Assembly: GCA_025999935.1 (NCBI GenBank)
Contig: BNXY01000065.1
Coordinates: 1-10,679 of the forward strand
Reading direction: 5' to 3'
Source: Bacteroidia bacterium
Lineage (GTDB): Bacteria > Bacteroidota > Bacteroidia > Bacteroidales > Azobacteroidaceae
Length of the DNA stretch: 10,679 bases
Part shown: positions 1 through 6,922 of the stretch, in pieces
Layout: the number at the start of each line of letters is the position of its first letter
Numbering within the stretch: position 1 is the first letter of the stretch
Translations under genes and position numbers: made by a program
Notes under the pieces: model-generated
Seen by the model: only the letters and a program-made list of their open reading frames with translations
What the model was told of the DNA's origin: nothing
Databases searched by the model: none

Positions 1-448
1 CCGATAGCCTCATTTAGCTGTTTGGTGCAACAGAATAGCAATTCTTCAAATTTTTGCATGATAGTTTGTCGGTCAATCAAATGCCATTCTTCCGTTTTTC
101 GTTTGTGGATGGCTTCTTGAAGGAGTTGCTCCCATAAGAGACAAAGCCCTTTACATGCGAAGGTGCCTGGCCTTTGGCTAAACAGCCGCAAGTACAGTGT
201 TTGCCTACAATCCGGTGTTGAGTTAATTGGGGTTGTATGGGAGGAATACTGCTGTTGTGGCTATCTTTCTTCGGTGATTCATACTTGGATAGCCGTTCGC
301 GCAAATGGCTATTCTCCATCTCCAACTGATGGTTCCTAAAACGAAGGAACGCATTATCCTTTTCCAATACTTGTACTTTGTTCTCAAGTAGAGTTATTTT
401 ACCCGTAAGGGTGGATAATACATGTTCTATATCTGTTAATTCCATCAT
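1..448 (-). pseudogene. IS66-family transposase (TnpC) remnant, internally deleted and frameshifted
   Basis: The reading frame from 448 down to 77 begins with a leucine-rich coiled coil (residues about 10-55), followed by KKDSHNSS, the usual end of the IS66 transposase N-terminal region. It then jumps to IPPIQPQLTQHR and a cysteine cluster (HCTCGC, residues 84-89) leading to HVKGFVSYGSN, which matches the zinc-finger segment of IS66 transposases. The basic linker normally found between these parts (SLRKxSGKKPGGQxGH type) is missing. After SYGSN (near 125) the frame changes. A different minus-strand frame stays open from there to the window edge and encodes WEQLLQEAIHKRKTEEWHLI, then DRQTIMQKFEELL. 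This is a helical stretch like the middle of these transposases, just before the C-terminal catalytic part. I infer two internal deletions, the second shifting the frame. The gene continues left of the window. It cannot encode a working transposase. Family assignment is from memory of conserved motifs. Confidence 0.75.
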
Positions 449-547
449 CGTTCTATAGCCATTTTTTTAATTGTCCGGCGTTTTGTATTTAAACGAGGAT
501 AGCTGTAGTTTAGTATTTAAAATCAATTAAATATTTTATTTATCTGA

Positions 548-742
548 TTAATTCGTGATTGTGGGATGCGGAAGGTGACCTGAGTAGTTACAATCATGCA
601 GATTGCTCAGTATAATATCACGAGCAGTCGCACCTATTACATAAAAATCCACATTTATTTTACTAAAGAAGCTGTTTAGCTCTTTCAGCAAGTCTTTCAA
701 TAGCGGATTGTTTAAGTTTTCATTTGAGATATTGTAGCTCAT
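548..742 (-). pseudogene. Truncated AbiEii-like nucleotidyltransferase toxin gene
   Basis: The 64-residue frame starts with ATG at 742, overlapping the end of the antitoxin gene by 23 bases, as expected for a translationally coupled AbiEi-AbiEii pair. Residues 1 to about 50 (ending VDFYVIGATARDIILSNLHD) match the N-terminus of the AbiEii/AbiGii nucleotidyltransferase family, where a helix precedes a [VI]GATARD motif. Complete members are several times longer. The next 14 residues (CNYSGHLPHPTITN) look like read-through into the end of an insertion sequence, whose GTAA terminus lies at 591-588. The acidic DxD-type residues that bind metal in the nucleotidyltransferase fold come after GATARD and are lost, so the product should be inactive. 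The downstream part of the toxin gene, if it survives, would lie beyond the left edge of the window. Confidence 0.75.
571..591 (-). mobile_element. Probable terminal inverted repeat (end) of the IS66-type element
   Basis: Read on the minus strand from 591 downward, the sequence begins GTAACTACTCAGGTCACC. IS66-family ends are known to start with GTAA. The match to the AbiEii-like toxin gene stops exactly here. The element would then run from 591 leftward past the window start, with a leader of about 140 bases before the transposase start codon at 448. That leader has no room for the tnpA and tnpB genes found in many IS66 elements. It is either a single-gene (ISBst12-like) type or has lost them. 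The eight bases outside the end (592-599) would be one copy of the 8-base target duplication. The other end is outside the window, so this is unconfirmed. Confidence 0.55.
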
Positions 743-1718
743 TGTTCAATATTATTTCTGCGGTTTCTATATTTCGGCTGTCTCCACTGCCCATAAGATC
801 GGCGTAAGTCAAGAGAGAAGAAGCTGTATTCCCTTCTTCTGTGTCATAAAACAAACGTAGTATCTCTATTTTTCCATTATCGTCAGGGACAAGTTTCAAT
901 AATTTACCCAAAGATTGCCAAGTGGCATCCGTATAAATGGTGAAATTTGCCGGAGTAAGATTTTGTGTTAGAATACCAGCAGCACATTCGCCACCCCACA
1001 ATGTTTTTTCAGAAACAGAAGACAAGTTCAGGCTGTTCCAGTTCGCATGTTCAGATTTATTCATGAAATTCATCCTTTTTATGAATAACTTGGGACGAAG
1101 TACATCATTATAAGCAATAACCCAACGTTTCAGCAAGTCTATTTTATTTTTAAGTATCTTCTTGTTTTTTGTCTTTAAGAGAAATTTTGACTCAACAAGC
1201 TCCTGAACAATAGTACTTACTGAACCCAATGATATTTGGGATAACTCGGAAAGTTCTCGAAATGACTTATTGATATTGTCCGGATTAACAAGTAGACAGT
1301 ATATCAGCTTTATTCCAGCTTCTTGAAAGGCACGAGGTTGGTTTGTTTTAGGGAGTCGCTCTATTTTCTTTCCTTCAACAATCAGTAAAATACTATTATG
1401 TTGTATGTTACAGTTCCCTGCGGCATCAATGTAGTTAATTCCCTTTTCGACAAAAGATTTTGCTATAATAGAAGGAATGTATTTGGTAATGAGGAGTACA
1501 GGAAGATTTTCCTCTCTTGAAGCATCCTTGAGCTGCTGAAGCACAACACCTTGATTTCCTTGCGTGATTTCAGGCTTCACGTCAACGATAAAACGCTCTT
1601 CTTTTATCCGAGCAACACTATTGCTTTCTCTTTTACTGTCCGAGTAAGTTATAGTAATTCCCGCATTTTCAAGCAATTTATCCTTTACTTCCTCTAATAG
1701 GACATCTTTTGTTTTCAT
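720..1718 (-). CDS. AbiEi-like type IV antitoxin / transcriptional regulator
   Basis: This 332-aa protein resembles the long AbiEi-family antitoxins of type IV toxin-antitoxin systems. Residues about 1-125 form an alpha/beta domain containing FIVDVKP (43-49) and then KGINYIDAAGNCNI (92-105). The D-x-K pattern and fold order recall a PD-(D/E)xK nuclease-like domain, possibly without activity. Residues about 130-185 are a winged helix (FRELSELSQISLGSVSTIVQ), which should bind DNA. The C-terminal part contains LWGGECAAGILTQNLTP (240-256) and YTD, typical of the family. AbiEi proteins counter the AbiEii nucleotidyltransferase toxin and repress their own promoter. Here the toxin gene directly downstream, overlapping by 23 bases, is truncated by an IS, so the antitoxin is an orphan. 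The frame itself is complete and undamaged. The ATG at 1718 is the first after a promoter and operator at 1725-1793. Molecular partners are inferred from family knowledge. Confidence 0.8.
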   Translation of the reverse strand: MKTKDVLLEEVKDKLLENAGITITYSDSKRESNSVARIKEERFIVDVKPEITQGNQGVVLQQLKDASREENLPVLLITKYIPSIIAKSFVEKGINYIDAAGNCNIQHNSILLIVEGKKIERLPKTNQPRAFQEAGIKLIYCLLVNPDNINKSFRELSELSQISLGSVSTIVQELVESKFLLKTKNKKILKNKIDLLKRWVIAYNDVLRPKLFIKRMNFMNKSEHANWNSLNLSSVSEKTLWGGECAAGILTQNLTPANFTIYTDATWQSLGKLLKLVPDDNGKIEILRLFYDTEEGNTASSLLTYADLMGSGDSRNIETAEIILNNELQYLK

Positions 1719-1724
1719 GGAGCT

Positions 1725-1777
1725 TGTTCATTTTAATTAGCTGTTCATTGTCAATGAACATGCAAATATAATGAACA
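1725..1777. promoter_or_regulatory. Nested symmetric operator with four GTTCATT half-sites
   Basis: A perfect 19-base palindrome, TGTTCATTGTCAATGAACA, lies at 1742-1760. A second, outer pair of arms, TGTTCATT at 1725-1732 and AATGAACA at 1770-1777, is centred on the same base (1751). The four half-sites sit at 1726-1732, 1743-1749, 1753-1759 and 1770-1776, so inner and outer sites are offset by 17 bases on both sides. They overlap the promoter and start region of the AbiEi-like gene. AbiEi antitoxins are known to bind inverted repeats in their own promoters and repress cooperatively, so this is very probably the autoregulatory operator. The repeat structure is seen directly; the binding protein is inferred. 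Confidence 0.75.
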
Positions 1778-1793
1778 TTCTTGAATTAACAAG
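1763..1793 (-). promoter_or_regulatory. Promoter of the AbiEi-like gene (Bacteroidetes type)
   Basis: On the minus strand, CTTG (1793-1790), 19 bases and TATATTTG (1770-1763) fit the Bacteroidetes consensus TTTG-N19-21-TAnnTTTG with one mismatch in the -33 element. Transcription would start near 1757, giving a leader of about 40 bases before the ATG at 1718. The promoter is interleaved with the nested inverted repeat at 1725-1777: one outer half-site overlaps the spacer and the edge of the -7 element, and the central palindrome covers the start region. Confidence 0.65.
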
Positions 1794-1954
1794 AAGAATG
1801 CTACTATTTTTTTAGTTTACATGATAATAGTAACAATACATCGGAATAGATGATGTATGATTGGGGAAATAGTTTTATTTCTATATCGTTACCCATTGTG
1901 GCTGCTTTTGCAGATATAATTGTGTTTTTCAATGGATTGAAAAATAAAATTTGT

Positions 1955-1962
1955 TACCTTTG
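1955..1962 (+). promoter_or_regulatory. -7 element of the DUF2027-Smr gene
   Basis: TACCTTTG matches the Bacteroidetes -7 consensus TAnnTTTG and sits 20 bases before the ATG at 1983, implying a leader of about 14 bases. No clear TTTG appears 19-21 bases upstream; the nearest TTG (1937-1939) is too close. The rest of the intergenic stretch 1778-1954 is AT-rich and shows no other gene or clear RNA structure. Confidence 0.55.
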
Positions 1963-1982
1963 CAAAATCAATAAATATAACA

Positions 1983-3041
1983 ATGAAAATAGGAGATAAA
2001 GTACGTTTTCTAAATGCTGTTGGCGGCGGAATCGTCAAAGGATTCAAGAACAAGGATATCGTTTGGGTGGAGGAAGAAGACGGATTTGAAACCCCGGCGT
2101 TGATACGGGAATGTATTGTGATGGAATCCGGCGGACAACAAGTAAAAACGCCTTCCCAAGCGGAACCGCCCAGACCGGTTATTCAGGCAGAACCGCCGAA
2201 ACCCAAACCGGAAAAACAGGAAATCACAGAAACTTCCGGCGGCGACCGGCTGAATGTGTATCTGGCTTATCTTCCAATGGATATAAAATTAGTGGGCAAA
2301 TGCAATTACGAAACTTTCTTAGTTAACGACAGCAATTATTACCTCTTTTTCAATTATATGAGCCGAAAAAACAATGCTTGGCTCAGCCGTCATTCGGAGA
2401 TTATCGAACCCAATACACGGCTTTTCATTGAGGAATTTTCCAAAGAACAAATTAACGATTTGGAGAAAATCTGTATCCAATTCATTGCTTTTAAGAAAGA
2501 TAAACCATATAGTCTGAAAAATGCATACAGCGTGGAATTACGCATCGACGGCGTGAAATTCTATAAACTGCATAGCTTCCGCGAAAATGATTTTTTCGAC
2601 GATGAAGCCCTTATTTATCCGGTGGTTGTCAACGATACGGCCGAGCGGGAAATGCTGATTTCGGCTACCGATTTACAGGAAGCGATGACACAAAAAGCGA
2701 AATATGATTTCCCGAATCGTCGTCCGGAACCGGTAAAAAAGGAAAAAGCGCCGACCGTTATCGAAGTCGATTTGCACATCAACCAACTATTGGATTCTAC
2801 CGCAGGAATGAGCAATACGGATATAATCAATGTCCAACTCGAAAAATTCCATACCATTATGAAAGAAAACAAAAACAAAAAAGGACAAAAAATTGTTTTT
2901 ATTCATGGAAAAGGCGAAGGCGTTTTGAGAAATGCCGTCTTATCGGAGTTGAAATTGAAATACAAAAACTTTCCCGTACAGGATGCTTCGTTCAAGGAAT
3001 ATGGATTTGGGGCGACTATGGTTACAATTGCCTGCATTTAG
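1983..3041 (+). CDS. DUF2027 protein with C-terminal Smr domain
   Basis: This 352-aa protein starts with a small beta-rich KOW/SH3-like segment (MKIGDKVRFL, residues 1-46), followed by a proline- and lysine-rich linker (about 58-80). A middle beta-rich DUF2027 domain spans about 88-230. The C-terminus (about 258-352) is a Smr domain: EVDLHI (261-266) corresponds to the DLHG motif, and IHGKGEGVLR (307-316) to the HGxGxGxLR motif, ending GATMVTI. Smr domains occur at the end of MutS2 and in SmrB-type proteins, and act as nucleases or nucleic-acid binding modules; SmrB and MutS2 respond to collided ribosomes. The glycine of DLHG is isoleucine here. No signal peptide or membrane segment is visible, so it is likely cytoplasmic. 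It stands alone on the plus strand and converges with the NAD synthetase operon. The exact substrate is unknown. Confidence 0.85.
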   Translation: MKIGDKVRFLNAVGGGIVKGFKNKDIVWVEEEDGFETPALIRECIVMESGGQQVKTPSQAEPPRPVIQAEPPKPKPEKQEITETSGGDRLNVYLAYLPMDIKLVGKCNYETFLVNDSNYYLFFNYMSRKNNAWLSRHSEIIEPNTRLFIEEFSKEQINDLEKICIQFIAFKKDKPYSLKNAYSVELRIDGVKFYKLHSFRENDFFDDEALIYPVVVNDTAEREMLISATDLQEAMTQKAKYDFPNRRPEPVKKEKAPTVIEVDLHINQLLDSTAGMSNTDIINVQLEKFHTIMKENKNKKGQKIVFIHGKGEGVLRNAVLSELKLKYKNFPVQDASFKEYGFGATMVTIACI

Positions 3042-3042
3042 A

Positions 3043-3080
3043 ACGCAAATGACACAAAATACACAAATCAACGCACATTT
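3043..3080. repeat. Degenerate periodic ACRCAAAT-type repeat
   Basis: Directly after the stop codon of the DUF2027-Smr gene come four similar units: ACGCAAATG (3043), ACACAAAAT (3052), ACACAAATCA (3061) and ACGCACATTT (3071), spaced 9, 9 and 10 bases apart. This resembles, from memory, the ACGCAGAT/ACACAAAT periodic arrays that recur between genes in many Bacteroidetes. It is short and could be chance in an A-rich gap. Confidence 0.4.
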
Positions 3081-3161
3081 TATTTATTGAAAAATCAAGA
3101 TTAGATACGATTTTTAAAAATATATTTTTGCGAAAATTTGAGTTCCAATAGCGAAAGAGCT

Positions 3162-5114
3162 TTATCTCAACTCTTCAATCTCTTTCAACCACAAATTTGC
3201 ACTGGCGTCACTGGGCATCCGCCAGTCGCCGCGGGGCGACAGATTGACCGAACCTACTTTTGTCCCATCCGGGATGCAACTGCGCTTGAATTGCTGGCTG
3301 AAAAAGCGGCGGAAGAAAACTGCCATCCATTTCAGAATCGTTGGATTGTTGTATTTACTTTTGAAAGCGTGTTGCGCCAGAAAATAAATTTTGGTGGGCG
3401 TAAATCCGTATCGCAAAGTATAAAAGAGAAAAAAATCGTGCAATTCGTAAGGCCCTACCACATCTTCCGTAAATTGGCTTATCTGGCCTTGGTCATTGGC
3501 GGGAAGCAATTCCGGACTTACGGGCGTATCCAAAATATCCGATAAAGTCGCTTTGGACGTTTCTTCCATTTGCGTGTCCGCTACCCATTTTACCAAGTGA
3601 CGAACCAATGTCTTTGGGATTCCGCTGTTTACGCCATACATCGAAATATGGTCGCCGTTGTAGGTTGCCCAGCCCAAAGCCAGTTCCGACATATCGCCGG
3701 TGCCGATAACCAAACCGTTCATTTGGTTGGCTAAATCCATCAGGATTTGCGTACGTTCGCGGGCTTGGGTATTTTCGTAGGTCACATCGTGTAGGGCGGG
3801 ATTGTGGTCGATGTCTTTGAAATGTTGTTCGCAAGCGGCGACAATGCTGATTTCTTTTACTGTAATTCCCAAGGATTTCATCAATTGAAGCGCATTCGAG
3901 TGTGTGCGTTTAGTAGTTCCAAAGCCGGGCATGGTCACGCCGCAGACCGATTCTCGCGGCAATCCCAATTTGTCGCAGGTTTTTACGCAAACCAACAGCG
4001 CTAATGTAGAATCCAACCCGCCGGAGATACCCAGTAGCAAGGATTTTGCACCGGTATGCACCACCCTTTGGGCTAATCCTGCCACTTGGATGGAAAAAAT
4101 TTCTTCGCAACTTTCGTTATAATTGTCTGTTGCCGGGATAAATGGCGTCGGATTGACAAACCGGCTTAATTCAAAAGGGGCAAAATCATCATCATATAAA
4201 CTGTAATCAAATGAACTACAATGTTTACTATCCGGATTGCTGATAAAAGTGGTATTTTTCTTCCTTTCGGCATTCAATAAATCCAAATCAATTTCGCTGA
4301 TAATCAATTGTTCTTTCAATTGAAACCGTTTGGATTCGGCCAATAATTTGCCGTTTTCGTAAATATAAGCGTTTCCGGCATAAACCAAATCGGTGGAAGA
4401 TTCTCCAAATCCGGCTGCGGCATAAACGTATGCTGCTTGGCAACGCGCTGATTGTTGGCTGATTAATGATTTTACATATTGCTGTTTGCCGATTAATTCG
4501 TCGCTGGCAGAAAGATTGAAAATCAACCGGGCGCCATTTAAAACATGCTGCGAACTGGGCGGAATAACCGACCACAAATCTTCGCAAATCTCTATGGCAA
4601 AAGGAATATCGTTGAACTCGAAGGTAAGAGAAGACCCAAATTCGATATGCGTATAGTTTGCATATTCTGCTTGAATCGACGGAAGGTCTAATGGGTAAGA
4701 TTCAAACCATCTTTTTTCATAAAATTCGGAATAATTCGGAAGGAAAACTTTGGGAACGATGCCTCGAATCCGGCCTTTTTGGCAAAGAATCGCACAATTA
4801 TATAATTTGGAATTTACTTCTACCGGTGCGCCGACAATAAAACTTAACGGTAATTTAGCCGTCCGGTCAAGCAGTTTATAAAGTTCGTCGCCGCCTTTTG
4901 TTACCAATGCTTTTTGAAGAAACAAATCTCCGCAGGTGTATCCCGTTATGGACAGTTCGGGAAAACAAATAATCTCAACACCTTGTTGATTGGCTGCAAC
5001 AATCAATTTTTCGATTTGCTGAACATTAAATTCGCAATCAGCCACTCTCAATTCGGGGATAGCGGCGGCAACTTTGTGAAATCCGTATTTTTCGCTAAAT
5101 TCGTAATATTCCAT
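3162..5114 (-). CDS. nadE: Glutamine-dependent NAD+ synthetase
   Basis: The 650-aa product makes NAD+ from nicotinic acid adenine dinucleotide, ATP and glutamine, the last step of NAD biosynthesis, in the cytoplasm. The N-terminal nitrilase-type glutaminase domain (about 14-290) carries the Glu-Lys-Cys triad: E53 in CFPELSITGYT, K122 in VPKVFLPNY and C177 in AIEICEDLW. The C-terminal synthetase domain (about 335-650) has the ATP pyrophosphatase P-loop SGGLDST (364-370) and GTGDMSELALGWATYNGDH (471-489), which binds the deamido-NAD substrate. The length is normal for the two-domain form, so no separate glutaminase is needed. It is the last gene of the minus-strand operon, 6 bases after the NigD-like gene. 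No good terminator follows the stop codon. All catalytic motifs are intact. Confidence 0.96.
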   Translation of the reverse strand: MEYYEFSEKYGFHKVAAAIPELRVADCEFNVQQIEKLIVAANQQGVEIICFPELSITGYTCGDLFLQKALVTKGGDELYKLLDRTAKLPLSFIVGAPVEVNSKLYNCAILCQKGRIRGIVPKVFLPNYSEFYEKRWFESYPLDLPSIQAEYANYTHIEFGSSLTFEFNDIPFAIEICEDLWSVIPPSSQHVLNGARLIFNLSASDELIGKQQYVKSLISQQSARCQAAYVYAAAGFGESSTDLVYAGNAYIYENGKLLAESKRFQLKEQLIISEIDLDLLNAERKKNTTFISNPDSKHCSSFDYSLYDDDFAPFELSRFVNPTPFIPATDNYNESCEEIFSIQVAGLAQRVVHTGAKSLLLGISGGLDSTLALLVCVKTCDKLGLPRESVCGVTMPGFGTTKRTHSNALQLMKSLGITVKEISIVAACEQHFKDIDHNPALHDVTYENTQARERTQILMDLANQMNGLVIGTGDMSELALGWATYNGDHISMYGVNSGIPKTLVRHLVKWVADTQMEETSKATLSDILDTPVSPELLPANDQGQISQFTEDVVGPYELHDFFLFYTLRYGFTPTKIYFLAQHAFKSKYNNPTILKWMAVFFRRFFSQQFKRSCIPDGTKVGSVNLSPRGDWRMPSDASANLWLKEIEELR

Positions 5115-5120
5115 ATTGGT

Positions 5121-5771
5121 TTAATATTTGAATTTGTATATTTTAGTTTCGTAATTATCGGTATTGATATGTACGGCAATATTTTTTTTATTTCCCGGTT
5201 TACCCAAAACATTTTCCAAATCAAAAGAAAGGAAAAAATGAACCGGAAATCCGACTAAATCATTATTCGGATTGTGCTCGAAATAAATCCGAAGGGTATC
5301 GTTGGATAATTGGGTAGAATCGGCTAACAGCCCGATTGTGTGCGCTTCCGATTTTCGGTTGATGTACATTTGCAGGTTCAGATAATGACTTCCCAACCAA
5401 ACACTTTCAAGATGAACCGGCGCTTTGATGGAAGATTCAATATCTTTTCCATCCGTTAATTTCAATTTTCCTTGCGGAATTTTAGATGCTCCATTTAAGC
5501 GGACTACCTGATCATAACCGGATTTCGTTTCCGGAAGCAAAGTGTAATTGATTAAAACCCGGTCGCCGGATTGAAATATCAGCTTTTCATTTTCTTTCGT
5601 ATTCAGGATTTTCTTTCCATCATCCAATAAAAAAACATTCTTTTCCATTGCGGTTACGATTTCCTCATAATATTTGTCAAATCCGTAATCGACTTTATCA
5701 TTTTCGCAGGAGATCAGAAAAACACTTATTGCCGCCAGTACAATAAAGCGCTGCATAATAGATTTATTCAT
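5121..5771 (-). CDS. NigD-like lipoprotein
   Basis: The 216-aa protein starts with a lipoprotein signal peptide: basic N-terminus, hydrophobic stretch, and lipobox LISC with the acylated cysteine at residue 22. The following residues (ENDKVD) are charged, as in many Bacteroidetes exported lipoproteins, so it may reach the outer membrane or cell surface. Residues about 40-112 (FLLDDGKKI, then SGDRVLINYTLL and YDQVVRLNG) match the NigD N-terminal OB-like domain. Residues about 115-205 (VWLGSHYLNLQMYINR, then IYFEHNPNND and FFLSFDL) match the NigD C-terminal beta-sandwich domain. NigD was first named from a Bacteroides bacteriocin locus, but the wide family has no firm function. Here it sits inside a housekeeping operon, 2 bases after the acyltransferase stop and 6 bases before nadE, which suggests a cell-envelope role rather than bacteriocin production. 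Confidence 0.8.
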   Translation of the reverse strand: MNKSIMQRFIVLAAISVFLISCENDKVDYGFDKYYEEIVTAMEKNVFLLDDGKKILNTKENEKLIFQSGDRVLINYTLLPETKSGYDQVVRLNGASKIPQGKLKLTDGKDIESSIKAPVHLESVWLGSHYLNLQMYINRKSEAHTIGLLADSTQLSNDTLRIYFEHNPNNDLVGFPVHFFLSFDLENVLGKPGNKKNIAVHINTDNYETKIYKFKY

Positions 5772-5773
5772 AA

Positions 5774-6922
5774 CTATTTAACTGATAATTGGTTTTTTAC
5801 CGGATGGGCATACATTTTCAATATTTTTTCCGTAAGAAAAGGAATATCTTTATCCGGCAAATCAATTTTATCCAATTGCTTTTGCAAATAGGCGTCAAAA
5901 GATTTCAAATTATCGCCGGAATATTTTTCTTTGAAAATTCCTTCACCCCAGAGACGGTCGTATGCGATATAATTTATCGGATAAAACCGGTAGTTCAAAA
6001 AGATTTCATTGTCGATCAATGAAGCAATCTGCGTTACCAATTCAAGTTTTCCTAAGGAAGCGTCTAATTTCGACAAAGCCGGATTAATTGAATTTCCGAT
6101 TTGCAGATGGATATTTCCTTTGTATCCCAACAATCCGGTTTGCATATTGAGGAAGTCGTCCTGCTGCGATTTTTTAAATTCGGGATTATCTCTCCGCTGT
6201 TGAAACTCTTTGGCTTTCAAGTAATCGCAAGGGTCGTATTCGTATGAAAAAGAAGCCGGGGTAATATTTAATTCTTCGATATTTTGAAGAAAACTTTTAT
6301 CTCCACCCATGGCCAGCATTTTCAAAACGCTTTCCTGTGTCCGGTCGTTTGAATCTTTTGCCCGTCCTTCGCGTTGGGCAATCCAGACGGATTGATTTTT
6401 ATCCCGCAAGGTAAAATGGATGTATTTGGAAAGGTGTTGTGAAACTTCCAACATTTGCCGGATGGAAACGCCACGTTTTACGATAAAACTTTTATTCAAT
6501 TTTACGAGGTCTTCAATCCAATCGTATAACAGCAAATTATCTCCGATAGCAATTTCCGTAGTTTCAAATCCTTTTTCTATCAAGGTAGCATTCAAAATCG
6601 AAGCGTCCAGGATGATGTCGCGATGATTGGAGATATACGTGCAGGCTTTGTCTTTCAATATCTTTTCAAAACCGCCGCAATCCACCTTGTCCGCCGTTTG
6701 GCCGGTAATTCTAAACACCGTTCCGCCAACTAATTTTTCTTGAAAATCTTTTTTATTGGTAAACGTTCGCATCATGGCTTCAAATTGCCGCCAATCCATT
6801 TCAGGAAATAAAAACGCTATAATCTTTTGAAACTGCGGACTTTCCAAAAGACGGTCTATTACGGGAGCTACTTCCTCGTCATAATACGGGCGTATGTCGT
6901 CAAATTCCGGATTCCTTTCCAT
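5774..6922 (-). CDS. PlsC-like glycerophospholipid acyltransferase
   Basis: This 382-aa protein belongs to the 1-acyl-sn-glycerol-3-phosphate acyltransferase superfamily. Motif I is YISNHRDIILD (96-106), where the histidine is the expected base. Motif II is KSFIVKRG (144-151) and motif III is AQREGRAKD (182-190), which binds the glycerol phosphate group. In PlsC the motif is HX4D, but here H100 is followed by aspartates at +2 and +6, so the spacing is unusual. There are long N-terminal (1-85) and C-terminal (200-382) extensions compared with the roughly 240-residue PlsC. No clear transmembrane helix is seen, so it is likely a peripheral inner-membrane enzyme. The ATG at 6922 lies 23 bases inside the ligase gene, suggesting translational coupling. 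The exact acceptor (phospholipid, ornithine lipid or another) cannot be told. Confidence 0.8.
   Translation of the reverse strand: MERNPEFDDIRPYYDEEVAPVIDRLLESPQFQKIIAFLFPEMDWRQFEAMMRTFTNKKDFQEKLVGGTVFRITGQTADKVDCGGFEKILKDKACTYISNHRDIILDASILNATLIEKGFETTEIAIGDNLLLYDWIEDLVKLNKSFIVKRGVSIRQMLEVSQHLSKYIHFTLRDKNQSVWIAQREGRAKDSNDRTQESVLKMLAMGGDKSFLQNIEELNITPASFSYEYDPCDYLKAKEFQQRRDNPEFKKSQQDDFLNMQTGLLGYKGNIHLQIGNSINPALSKLDASLGKLELVTQIASLIDNEIFLNYRFYPINYIAYDRLWGEGIFKEKYSGDNLKSFDAYLQKQLDKIDLPDKDIPFLTEKILKMYAHPVKNQLSVK

Noticed and set aside
1778..1954. Small gene or regulatory RNA between the divergent genes
   Set aside because: No frame with plausible start and composition and no strong stem-loop was seen; the stretch is plain AT-rich spacer.
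3090..3115. Inverted repeat AAAAATC/GATTTTT with a 12-base loop between convergent genes, as a shared terminator
   Set aside because: The arms are 7 bases and nearly all A-T, so the hairpin would be weak; it is expected by chance in this AT-rich gap.
3116..3130. AT palindrome (AAAAATATATTTTT) and a plus-strand TATTTTTG that resembles a -7 element
   Set aside because: Low complexity, no -33 element, and it would drive antisense transcription into nadE with no gene to serve.
3138..3545. Plus-strand open frame of 135 codons antisense to nadE
   Set aside because: It lies opposite a strongly conserved nadE coding region and shows no recognisable protein features; several other antisense frames in this operon are rejected for the same reason.
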